Shown here one piece after another: positions 8,608 through 15,565 of a DNA stretch of 64,000 nucleotides (positions are counted from its first letter, which is position 1; each line of letters starts with the position of its first letter). The notes beneath the pieces are model-generated. The model was not told the DNA's origin and searched no databases. It saw only the letters and a program-made list of their open reading frames with translations. Source of the stretch: Rhizobium sp. ASV8 (GTDB lineage Bacteria > Pseudomonadota > Alphaproteobacteria > Rhizobiales > Rhizobiaceae). Both the position numbers and the translations under genes were made by a program. The stretch covers positions 1 to 64,000 of the forward strand of contig NZ_JAELUG010000020.1 of the NCBI RefSeq assembly GCF_016429255.1, given 5' to 3'.

Positions 8608-8632
8608 AACGCGACCGCTCTACTATTGTTCC
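8608..8632 (-). promoter_or_regulatory. EcfG-type promoter for the interrupted usp gene
   Basis: On the minus strand GGAAC (8628-8632) and CGTT (8608-8611) are separated by exactly 16 nt, the alphaproteobacterial EcfG consensus. The start codon at 8550 lies about 50 nt downstream of the expected transcription start. Confidence 0.75.
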
Positions 8633-8882
8633 GTTTTGGCAATTGCGGTCTTTTCCTGGACGCCTCATTTGCAAGTATCGCTGCAAGCTACGATGGCGAA
8701 TGCGGCTCCCCCGTGGATCGACATCTCGCAGAGCGGAAAATCTTGTTATTTGTCCGTTCCGGAGCACTAAATTTCTCACGAAGCGGCACGCAAGCACGGT
8801 GGCGCTTGGCCGTCAGGCGCTTCTCAGCCATCGCGGATACCAAACCGATTGTTTGGGCTCAGAACGATTCGCGGCATCGCCG
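8633..8882. other. Spacer without a recognisable gene
   Basis: Open frames here (for example 8544-8945 plus) have no family resemblance and no ribosome site. The stretch separates two divergent stress promoters at 8608-8632 (minus) and 8883-8907 (plus). Nothing else is seen. Confidence 0.5.
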
Positions 8883-8907
8883 GGAACATTAGAAGCCACT
8901 GAAGGTT
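8883..8907 (+). promoter_or_regulatory. EcfG-like promoter for the DUF892 gene
   Basis: GGAAC (8883-8887), 16 nt, then GGTT (8904-8907), one mismatch from CGTT. The expected transcript start lies about 35 nt before the ATG at 8948. Confidence 0.6.
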
Positions 8908-8947
8908 TGGTTTGGTATCACTCCTCGAAACTTGATCGGACTTAACG

Positions 8948-9454
8948 ATGGCTACCGAAAAGACCTTACACGACTTATTTCTTGATACGCTCAAGGATAT
9001 CTACTTTGCCGAGAAGCAGATCCTGAAGGCCTTGCCAAAGATGGCGCGTGCCGCAGAGTCGCAAGAGGCGAAGGCAGGCTTCTTGAAACATCGCGACGAG
9101 ACCGAGGGTCAGATCGAACGCCTTCTGCAGGTGTTTGAATTGATCGGAAAGCCTGCGCGCGGCAAGACGTGCGAGGCGATCCAGGGCATTCTCGCCGAAG
9201 GCGAGGAGATCATCGAAGAGTATAAGGGAACGGCGGCGCTGGATGCTGGCCTTATCTCCTCGGCTCAGGCGGTTGAACATTACGAGATCGCGCGTTACGG
9301 CACCTTGAAAGCGTGGGCAAAACAGCTCGGGCTCAAGGACGCCGTTCCTCTTCTCGATGCCACTCTTCAAGAAGAGATCGCAACCGACAAGAAGCTCACC
9401 GCGCTCGGCGAGTCCTCGGCCAATACCAAAGCATCGGTGACAAAAGCCAGTTAG
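8948..9454 (+). CDS. Ferritin-like DUF892 (YciE/YciF-type) stress protein
   Basis: The 168-residue all-helical protein opens TLHDLFLDTLKDIYFAEKQI, the DUF892 signature, and carries the carboxylate and histidine ligands of a ferritin-like four-helix bundle (AEKQILKAL, FLKHRDETEGQIERL, SAQAVEHYEIARYGTL, LLDATLQEEIATDKKL). YciE/YciF proteins are di-metal stress proteins of uncertain activity. An EcfG-like promoter precedes it. The hypothetical gene at 9567 follows after 112 bp on the same strand and may share its transcript. Confidence 0.93.
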   Translation: MATEKTLHDLFLDTLKDIYFAEKQILKALPKMARAAESQEAKAGFLKHRDETEGQIERLLQVFELIGKPARGKTCEAIQGILAEGEEIIEEYKGTAALDAGLISSAQAVEHYEIARYGTLKAWAKQLGLKDAVPLLDATLQEEIATDKKLTALGESSANTKASVTKAS

Positions 9455-9566
9455 CGAGACATTGATACGCATCGGGCCGCCATTTCGATGCGGCCTCTTT
9501 GCTTCGCGCGCAGCGCATACAGGGGTCTCTGACCTCAAAGATCCCTCGATCCGGAAGGAAGCCGTC

Positions 9567-10016
9567 ATGAACGATGAAAAGGAATTTGCCGTCAGCTCGA
9601 ATGGAGACCAATGGCTCCTCACCAAAGACCCGGCCACCGAACAGGTCATTGTCGTTCATCGCGGCAACCCCTCCTCCGGCGGCCATGAAACGCGCTTACC
9701 CGCAGAAGTATTTCTGAACCAGAGGCCACGCGGACCGGAGCAAGAAGCCCTGCTCGCGGTGTTGAGCGAGAAAGACGGTCAGGCTCCGAATCCGGAATGC
9801 CTCACCAGCAAGACGCATTCATTGAACTTGGCAGAAGAATATATGCGACTAGGCGGCCGCCGGCGTGCAAATGTAGACGATAACATCATCAGCACACGCC
9901 GATGGGAAGACGAGCCGGCGGAAGCAGAAGCGTTCTGGGCGGAAAATATCGCGCCGCTTGATGCGGGGCAGCGACAGCAGGTGGTGCTTCATCTCCCTTC
10001 GACGAGCGACACCTGA
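9567..10016 (+). CDS. Conserved hypothetical protein
   Basis: The 149-residue protein begins MNDEKEFAVSSNGDQWLL, a layout seen in small rhizobial proteins of unknown function with a beta-rich N-terminal half (AVSSNGDQWLLTKDPATEQ, IVVHRGNPSSGG). The C-terminal half is charged, without motifs. The start at 9567 follows GGAAGGA at good spacing. No signal peptide or membrane segment is present. It lies downstream of the DUF892 stress gene, so a stress role is plausible but unproven. Confidence 0.7.
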   Translation: MNDEKEFAVSSNGDQWLLTKDPATEQVIVVHRGNPSSGGHETRLPAEVFLNQRPRGPEQEALLAVLSEKDGQAPNPECLTSKTHSLNLAEEYMRLGGRRRANVDDNIISTRRWEDEPAEAEAFWAENIAPLDAGQRQQVVLHLPSTSDT

Positions 10017-10458
10017 CGCCGCGTCGGCAAGCGGTTGCCGTTGCCGCACCCAGATGATCACCTTATCACCAGGTGCGGGTGCACCTTCCCCTGATGACCA
10101 GCAGCCGACGTCGATGAACGCTACGCGGCTTTGGCAAGTTCCAGACCCGCCGGCATGTGGCGAAGCCCTGTCATCGCGATGACAGCGATCTTCGACAGAC
10201 CGGATAGAACGTCTTTTCAGCCCAAGGGGCTGCAAAAATGGAAGCAGCTATGCGATGGTCGTCACGTGATGGTTGACGCGGTTCAACCCACAGGAACGGC
10301 CTCGTCGATCATGCGATGTGTTCGGGCCGAGGTCCGATGGGCTCCTGCACCCATCGCTCCCCGGGGACTTTCCGCCAGATGTCCTGGTCGGCTGATGTCG
10401 AAAGGCTCCGTGAGACAGAAGAGGGAAGCACACCAATGTGCACTGCCCCCGTGCCTCT
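10017..10458. other. Spacer without a recognisable gene
   Basis: About 440 bp between the convergent ends of the hypothetical gene and the secreted Ser/Gly-rich gene. Frames on both strands lack family motifs and ribosome sites. Nothing further is seen. Confidence 0.5.
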
Positions 10459-10791
10459 TTATTTGCAAGTTGAAGTGGCAGCGGGATTGGCTACCTGATC
10501 CTGCTTGGTGCTTGTCGTATTCTTCGACGTTGACTGCCCATTGCAATCGCTCGCCTTACCACCGTCGGTCGATCCGCCACTGCCGCTGTTCGCGGTACCG
10601 CCATTGCTGTTGGTGCCGCCGGCATCGCTATTCGTGCCGCCCGTGCCGTTGCTGCTGTTGGAGCCGCTCGATGAGTTCGCAGCGCCGGACGACGTGGATC
10701 CATTGTTGTTACCGGACTGCTGAGCGACTGCCACAGAGGCAACGCCAAGCGACAACGATAGCATGCAGACTGATAGAATCTTGAGTGTCAT
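10459..10791 (-). CDS. Secreted Ser/Gly/Asn-rich low-complexity protein
   Basis: The 110-residue product starts with a signal peptide (MTLKILSVCMLSLSLGVASVAVA, likely cut before QQS). The mature chain is almost entirely Ser, Gly, Asn, Thr and Ala in irregular short repeats (SGNNNGST, SNSSNGTGGTNS, GGTNSNGGTANSGSG), with one cysteine near the middle (SDCNGQ) and one at the end (TCK) that could form a disulfide. It is probably periplasmic or surface exposed. An EcfG-like promoter lies upstream. Function unknown; the long frames on the opposite strand are reflections of its repeats. Confidence 0.75.
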   Translation of the reverse strand: MTLKILSVCMLSLSLGVASVAVAQQSGNNNGSTSSGAANSSSGSNSSNGTGGTNSDAGGTNSNGGTANSGSGGSTDGGKASDCNGQSTSKNTTSTKQDQVANPAATSTCK

Positions 10792-10823
10792 GGTCTTTCC
10801 TTGGGTTCGAGTGCCTGTAGTTT

Positions 10824-10848
10824 AACTGCGCAGCCGCGTCGAAGTTCC
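10824..10848 (-). promoter_or_regulatory. EcfG-like promoter for the secreted low-complexity gene
   Basis: On the minus strand GGAAC (10844-10848), 16 nt, then AGTT (10824-10827), one mismatch from CGTT, about 30 bp upstream of the ATG at 10791. Confidence 0.55.
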
Positions 10849-11012
10849 CTCTCACATCGCCGTGTCCCGTCCGTCCAAGGCCGCCTGGCAAAGCACCTCT
10901 GACGGAGCCGTACAAACCCCGCCATCATTCGTTTTGTGCGACGCAACAAAAGGGCGGTGGGCGCGTTTGCTTGCAGTCACGGTCATTCCGGCTGTGGTCA
11001 TTGGAGCACCGA

Positions 11013-12098
11013 ATGACATCCCTATCCGAAACGATCAGACGTCTCGCGCAGCAGCAAGCAGGACACGCGGGCCTCGGAGTTCCAACATCTCGGCTCACAT
11101 CGCTTGACACATCGGCTGGCTCCAACCCGGGCACACTGAGTGCGAAGGTGTATGTTCCCTCGCCGGCGGAGCGAAACCCTGCTCTCGTTGTGGTCTTACA
11201 CGGTTGTACCCAAACGGCAGAAGCCTATGATCACGGCTCGGGCTGGTCTCGCCTTGCCCGCGACCATGGCTTCGTTCTGCTATTTCCGGAGCAGCGTCGC
11301 GGGAACAACGCCAACCAATGTTTCAACTGGTTCGAGCCCGGCGACACGCGCCGTGGCGAAGGCGAGGCCATGTCAATCATGGAGATGATCGACTTGGCGT
11401 GCCGTGAATTCCAAATCGATCGAAAGCGCGTTTTCATCACCGGACTTTCGGCTGGCGGGGCCATGGCCAATGTCATGCTCGCGACCTACCCTGACGTATT
11501 CGCTGGTGGCGCCATCATCGCCGGCTTGCCTTACAACGTCGCCTCGACGGTTTCAGAAGCCTTTGAGCGGATGCGCGGTCGCGGGCTCCCATCCGCTTCA
11601 ATCCTTTCCGCCAACATCAGGCAAGCCTCGCCACATCAGGGGCCGTGGCCGATGGTTTCTGTTTGGCACGGAACCGGAGACCCCACGGTGGCCGAGGCGA
11701 ATGCTCATGCCATCGTCATGCAATGGCGTGGCCTTCACGGAACATCCAATACGTCGCCAGTATCATCGGCTCCTGAAGCCAACCATCATGTCACCCGATG
11801 GGAAATGAAGGACGGTTTCGCTCCGGTCGAGTTCCATAGCATTGACGGCATGGGTCATGGAACCCCGATCGATGCCCAGTGCGGTCTCGGCGCAATTGGT
11901 CCGTTCATGCTTGATGTCGGGGTATCATCAACCGCATATATTGCGCGATCCTGGGGCTTAGCGCCGTCCTTCGGCGCCCGCCCCCATTCGGAGGCCGAAA
12001 AGAATGCCGCTCTGCCGGAACGTCCCAAACCTCGGGCGGCCGAAGGCATCCGAGACATCATTGAAAATGCACTTCGTTCGGCGGGCCTCATGCGTTGA
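11013..12098 (+). CDS. PHB depolymerase-family esterase
   Basis: This alpha/beta hydrolase (361 residues) has the oxyanion segment VVVLHGCTQ (about 60-67), the NQCFNWF block typical of the PHB depolymerase/feruloyl-esterase family, and the nucleophile elbow GLSAGG (144-149). GMGHGTPID supplies the catalytic His near the C-terminal third. No signal peptide is evident, so the substrate is probably an intracellular short-chain ester or oligomer rather than extracellular polymer. The start at 11013 follows GGAGCACCGA; the open frame to 10971 adds unrelated residues. Confidence 0.9.
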   Translation: MTSLSETIRRLAQQQAGHAGLGVPTSRLTSLDTSAGSNPGTLSAKVYVPSPAERNPALVVVLHGCTQTAEAYDHGSGWSRLARDHGFVLLFPEQRRGNNANQCFNWFEPGDTRRGEGEAMSIMEMIDLACREFQIDRKRVFITGLSAGGAMANVMLATYPDVFAGGAIIAGLPYNVASTVSEAFERMRGRGLPSASILSANIRQASPHQGPWPMVSVWHGTGDPTVAEANAHAIVMQWRGLHGTSNTSPVSSAPEANHHVTRWEMKDGFAPVEFHSIDGMGHGTPIDAQCGLGAIGPFMLDVGVSSTAYIARSWGLAPSFGARPHSEAEKNAALPERPKPRAAEGIRDIIENALRSAGLMR

Positions 12099-12389
12099 AC
12101 CGTCGTCACACATCACGGCAGCGGATTGTAATTGACGGAGATGCGTTGAGAAGATGCTGCGTTCGGGGGGCATTGGCGCGAAAGGGCATTGCCGGGGCAA
12201 ACCATTCCCGCGGGAGGGCATGGGTGGGACCTGGACCTGAGGGGTTTCTCGTCTTGCATTTGGGAATGGTTCATGTCCCGGCTGCCTTTTGAAAGGCCGC
12301 ATCCAGCGGGTCGAGAACGAAACGCGGGATGCGGGAGGGTCGGATGGGAGCGTGTTGCTTGCGTCATTTCCCCAGGGCCGCACCGCGGA
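12099..12389. other. Spacer upstream of the candidate small RNA
   Basis: About 290 bp after the esterase. A 489-nt frame on the minus strand (12113-12601) crosses the promoter, small RNA and terminator signals and has no family resemblance. No gene is called. Confidence 0.5.
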
Positions 12390-12414
12390 GGAACCATTTC
12401 AAGCAGCGCCCGTT
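12390..12414 (+). promoter_or_regulatory. Perfect EcfG-type promoter with no ORF downstream
   Basis: GGAAC (12390-12394), exactly 16 nt, then CGTT (12411-12414). The only element before the next gene is an intrinsic terminator at 12467-12493, so the expected product is a short RNA. Confidence 0.75.
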
Positions 12415-12419
12415 TAGAC

Positions 12420-12493
12420 TGGGCGAGGCAATGATCCCTTCCGGTCAGCTCGCTCCCACAAACTTGAGCCCGGTATAAAACCGGGCTTTTTTT
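12420..12493 (+). ncRNA. Candidate EcfG-dependent small RNA, about 74 nt
   Basis: The transcript predicted from the EcfG-type promoter starts near 12420 and ends in the U-tract at 12487-12493. Two hairpins are visible. A 5' hairpin pairs 12421-12427 (GGGCGAG) with 12449-12455 (CTCGCTC, one G-U pair) around a 21-nt loop containing the pyrimidine-rich TCCCTTCC. The second is the terminator. An exposed C-rich loop plus terminator is the layout of GsrN, the stress-sigma-dependent sRNA of Caulobacter; homology is not claimed. No open frame with a ribosome site lies within it. Confidence 0.65.
12467..12493 (+). terminator. Intrinsic terminator
   Basis: AGCCCGGT (12467-12474) pairs with ACCGGGCT (12480-12487) across a 5-nt loop, followed by a run of seven T (12487-12493). 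It is 370 bp beyond the esterase stop and ends the candidate small RNA. Confidence 0.88.
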
Positions 12494-12607
12494 CTTGGAG
12501 ATCTGTTTGGTCAGGAAGACGTAGCGGGTTGACCGTTTGGACGGTGGTTCGCAAACAAAGGCGCTTCCGAGGAAGCCAGCACATTTCCCCCTCGCTGACA
12601 TTTTTCA

Positions 12608-13483
12608 TCATGCCACGCCTTTTCCAACGGTGACGCCATAGACCTCACCATTGATGAAACTTGCGTCCGGCGAGGCGAGAAGGACAAAAACCGGTGCGAG
12701 CTCGACTGGCTGGCCAGCGCGACCGAAGTCGCTGTCCTTGCCAAAATTCTCGACCTTGTCGTTGGACTGGCCGCCGCTCGGCTGAAGTACCGTCCATACG
12801 GGCCCCGGCGCGACGACGTTCGCCCGAATGCCGCGCTCGATCAGCTGCTTGGCAAGCGCCTTCGTATAAGCAACGATGCCGGCCTCCGTGCTCGAATAGT
12901 CGAGCAGGAACGGCGACGGCTGGTAGGCCTGGATGGATGCGGTGGTAATAACGGACGAGCCCGAAGGCAAATGGGGCACTGCGGCCCGCGCAATCCGGTG
13001 CAGCGCATAGAGATTGGTCTTCATCGTCCTATCGAAATCGGCAGTCGATAGCGCCTCGATGGTTTCGTGGTATTTCCGTCGGCCAGCATTGATGACCAGG
13101 ATATCGAGACCCCTCAAAGCCGAGACGGCCTGTTCGACCAGATCATGACACCAGGCTTCATGTGTGATGTCACCCGGGAGCGCCACCGCGATGCGGCCTT
13201 CCGCTTTGAACAGCTGGATTACCTCTCGTGCATCCGCCTCTTCTTCGGGGAGATAGGCGATGGCGACATCCGCGCCCTCGCGAGCAAAGGCAATCGCTGC
13301 CGCGCGGCCAATTCCGGAATCGCCGCCATTGATCAACGCCCTACGGCCGGCAAGCTTGCCGGAACCGCGATAACTTTCTTCGCTATGGTCTGCAACAGGT
13401 TCCATCCTGCGCGCAAGGCCCAGCGCTTCTTGCGGTTGGCTCGCGAACGGCGGAGCAGGATAGAGTTTGCGAGGGTCGCTCAA
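12608..13483 (-). CDS. SDR-family oxidoreductase, general-stress type, catalytic Lys replaced
   Basis: The 291-residue protein is of the YghA/YhxC class, short-chain dehydrogenases with an N-terminal extension (about 1-45). The NAD(P)-binding loop is NGGDSGIGR (52-60), INAG is at 131-134, and the active-site Ser and Tyr are present (TTASIQAYQ, DY196). The YxxxK motif reads YSSTE, with Glu at 200 (codon GAG at 12884-12886) where Lys is almost invariant. The fold is otherwise complete, so activity may be altered or lost. A perfect EcfG-type promoter lies 65-90 bp upstream. Confidence 0.92.
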   Translation of the reverse strand: MSDPRKLYPAPPFASQPQEALGLARRMEPVADHSEESYRGSGKLAGRRALINGGDSGIGRAAAIAFAREGADVAIAYLPEEEADAREVIQLFKAEGRIAVALPGDITHEAWCHDLVEQAVSALRGLDILVINAGRRKYHETIEALSTADFDRTMKTNLYALHRIARAAVPHLPSGSSVITTASIQAYQPSPFLLDYSSTEAGIVAYTKALAKQLIERGIRANVVAPGPVWTVLQPSGGQSNDKVENFGKDSDFGRAGQPVELAPVFVLLASPDASFINGEVYGVTVGKGVA

Positions 13484-13546
13484 TTTTGTTTGGTCTTTTA
13501 TGATCCACCGTTTTCAGTTGCTGTTCGTCAAGGTCGACGTTTTGCC

Positions 13547-13571
13547 AACGCCCGCCGCAAAGAGTAGTTCC
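13547..13571 (-). promoter_or_regulatory. Perfect EcfG-type promoter for the SDR gene
   Basis: On the minus strand GGAAC (13567-13571), 16 nt, CGTT (13547-13550). It is placed back-to-back with another perfect site on the plus strand at 13590-13614. Confidence 0.8.
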
Positions 13572-13589
13572 GAGGAGGTTGCTCGTCCG

Positions 13590-13614
13590 GGAACAAAGCC
13601 CCCGCACGACCGTT
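13590..13614 (+). promoter_or_regulatory. Perfect EcfG-type promoter for the KGG-motif gene
   Basis: GGAAC (13590-13594), 16 nt, CGTT (13611-13614). The downstream gene starts at 13714, leaving a leader of about 95 nt. Confidence 0.78.
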
Positions 13615-13713
13615 CGTTTTCAGAGATCAACGACGGAAATGCCGCCAGCCCCCCCAGGACCCCTGGCGATATTTCCAAGTGGACGGACAAGCAGGAAACG
13701 CAAGGCCGATCCC

Positions 13714-13929
13714 ATGGCGGAATGGTTTAAGGATCGCCGACTTTCCGAGAATGACGCCGACCGCAGACCTTTTGCGACCGTCCATGACGGCGATCGCGGC
13801 GACAACAGGACAGGAGGAGCCGGACAAATTAAGCACGCTGGCTATCCCGCCGGCCTCAAAGGCGGAACATTGGGTGGCAAGGCTGCAGCAACCCGAAAGC
13901 GCAATGCCGCCCGTCACACGCAGCACTAG
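13714..13929 (+). CDS. Small hydrophilic KGG-motif stress protein
   Basis: The 71-residue protein has a charged N-terminal part (MAEWFKDRRLSENDADRRPF) and ends in glycine-rich AGYPAGLKGGTLGGKAAATR, like the KGG repeats of GsiB/Con-10 stress proteins. Such proteins are disordered and desiccation or stress induced. The ATG at 13714 is chosen because the conserved part begins there; ribosome-site match is weak. It is driven by a perfect EcfG-type promoter and probably co-transcribed with the PRC-barrel gene 96 bp downstream. Confidence 0.75.
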   Translation: MAEWFKDRRLSENDADRRPFATVHDGDRGDNRTGGAGQIKHAGYPAGLKGGTLGGKAAATRKRNAARHTQH

Positions 13930-14025
13930 CAACACTAGCGACTCGCCCACCTCACATTCGCCGCCGCGCAAGAACAGCCTTCGCATCGACGGCATGGAGA
14001 GTGGAGTTGCAGGGAGGAATTCGAT

Positions 14026-14322
14026 ATGGATCACAGCAATCATATTAGACTGGGTGACGATGAACTTAAGCAGGCCAATCTCAAAGGTGCATCCATCTAT
14101 GGAGCCGACGATCACAAGGTCGGTACGGTTGATCACGTGCACGGAGCCGGCAGCGGCAGCAATGTCGTTATCGATGTGGATGGGTTTCTTGGTATCGGCG
14201 CAAAGCCGGTATTGGTGCCGGTGGCCAATCTCGATTTCATGCGCGACGAAAGTGGCGAAGTTCACGGCGTGACGTCTTGGACCAAGGATCAGCTGAAAGC
14301 CATGCCCGAACATCATGATTAG
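14026..14322 (+). CDS. PRC-barrel domain protein
   Basis: The 98-residue protein holds a single PRC-barrel: LKGASIYGADDHKVGTVDHV, then GSNVVIDVDGFLGIGAKPVLVPV and FMRDESGEVHGVTSWTKDQL. PRC-barrels occur in photosynthetic reaction-centre H subunits, RimM and many small stress-linked rhizobial proteins. AGGGAGG lies upstream of the ATG. It follows the KGG-motif gene and probably belongs to the same stress transcript. Confidence 0.88.
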   Translation: MDHSNHIRLGDDELKQANLKGASIYGADDHKVGTVDHVHGAGSGSNVVIDVDGFLGIGAKPVLVPVANLDFMRDESGEVHGVTSWTKDQLKAMPEHHD

Positions 14323-14469
14323 AAGGCAATCTGGAAGCTTGGCGCCGATGTCTGGCCTCCAGGCAACGCCACGCGTTGAGCATGTCCTTGCCTTGCAAAC
14401 CAGGGCGATCATCTCGCAGATCGCCGCGACCACATAGACGTCCTTCACCGTTAGCTCTTTCTGGCCGTT

Positions 14470-14560
14470 GCAAGGTGCTGTCGCTGACCATCAAGCCCTT
14501 CGCGATGGATGATCTCGCTCAAAAGGTCAGGGAAATCCTTACCGCGGCCGGTTATGCTTT
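14470..14560 (+). pseudogene. Response-regulator receiver remnant
   Basis: One frame reads VLSLTIKPFAMDDLAQKVREIL. The KPF and the following helix are the typical end of a CheY-like receiver domain (KPF-x-x-D-L-x-x-KV). No phosphoacceptor Asp or upstream domain is present, so this is a fragment of a hybrid kinase or response regulator. The rest of the 14323-14954 spacer shows no gene. Confidence 0.45.
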
Positions 14561-14954
14561 CGTCCCGGAGTGCCAAAGCCTGGTGTCGAAATCCGATGGC
14601 AGCGGAGTGCTCCCTTGGAAAGGGCATTCGATGACAGCGCAATCGAAGATGAGCCTCTCGATCGAGCCCATAGGGATAGACAGCATTCGCTACGCCTTGA
14701 GATTTCCAGTGTCGAACGCCTTGCCGATATGGCCCGTCTCCGTGTTTTCAGCATTTAGCTTGAGCAGATATAACAGCGTCTGCAAAAAGGGCCTGCCCCG
14801 GTTTCAGGCGATCAGGCTGGCCACCGGCATCAGAATGATCATGGCCTGTGGAGTGCAATAGAGAACAATGCGCCGGCAGCATGCTTGCCAGTCCGGGCTT
14901 CGAGTGCCATTGGTCTTGGCCTTGAGATCTGAGAGATACAGACAGTCTTTGACC

Positions 14955-15449
14955 ATGAAGCTTGACGCGATCGACCTGCGGATACTGGACGCCGTTCAAC
15001 GTGATGGCCGTATCACCAAACTCGCACTTGCGGAGAAGGTGGGTTTGTCTCCGACACCATGCTGGCTGCGCCTGCGCAAGCTGGAAAAAGCGGGGATCAT
15101 CACGGGCTATCATGCGAAGCTGTCGCTGCGCCGGCTGACGTCCATCGCCAGCGTCATGGTGGAGGTCACCTTGACCAACCACCGGCAGGCCGACTTCGAG
15201 CGCTTCGAACGGGCAATCGCAACCACTCCGGAAATCCTCGCATGCTGGGCCGTCGGCGGCGGTGTGGACTATATTTTGAGGATCACAACGCTGAATATCG
15301 ACGCCTATCAGCGCCTGATCGACAATCTGCTTGATCGCGATCTCGGCATCGAGCGCTACTTCACCTACATCGTCACCAAAACCGTGAAGGACGAAACGGT
15401 CCTTCCCGTGGCGGATCTTCTTTCCGGCGAGCTTCCCGACGCACAATAG
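14955..15449 (+). CDS. Lrp/AsnC-family regulator
   Basis: The 164-residue protein starts with the AsnC-type helix-turn-helix (LDAIDLRILDAVQRDGRI, then KLALAEKVGLSPTPCWLRLRKLEKAGIITGY) and continues into an AsnC/RAM ligand-binding domain (ILACWAVGGGVDYILRI). Its position directly before an aldehyde dehydrogenase and an aminotransferase makes it their likely local regulator, as with DoeX in ectoine-degradation clusters; the doeA/doeB hydrolase genes are not here. A frameshifted paralogue lies at 34446-34929. A perfect small palindrome overlaps its stop codon. Confidence 0.92.
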   Translation: MKLDAIDLRILDAVQRDGRITKLALAEKVGLSPTPCWLRLRKLEKAGIITGYHAKLSLRRLTSIASVMVEVTLTNHRQADFERFERAIATTPEILACWAVGGGVDYILRITTLNIDAYQRLIDNLLDRDLGIERYFTYIVTKTVKDETVLPVADLLSGELPDAQ

Positions 15450-15461
15450 AGAAACTCTCTA
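15447..15461. promoter_or_regulatory. TAGAGA-AAC-TCTCTA palindrome shared by both Lrp loci
   Basis: A perfect 6-bp inverted repeat with a 3-nt centre that includes the stop codon of the Lrp gene and lies about 105 bp before the aldehyde dehydrogenase start. The same sequence, with one end base changed, follows the decayed Lrp copy at 34927-34941. It may be the regulator's binding site. Confidence 0.5.
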
Positions 15462-15565
15462 CAATCGCCGTCTTCTTTGGCGTTTCTCTCCTTTCCGACC
15501 ACGACCAATGGACAATGTCTCGCGAGGATCCATGCGAGCATCCGAGTCATCCACAAAGAGAGACC

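Noticed and set aside
10505..10748. Long frames opposite the Ser/Gly/Asn-rich gene
   Set aside because: They are Val/Leu/Pro-rich reflections of low-complexity codons; the minus frame has a clear signal peptide and promoter.
12113..12601. 162-codon minus-strand frame
   Set aside because: It runs across the EcfG-type promoter, small RNA candidate and intrinsic terminator on the other strand and has no recognisable domain.
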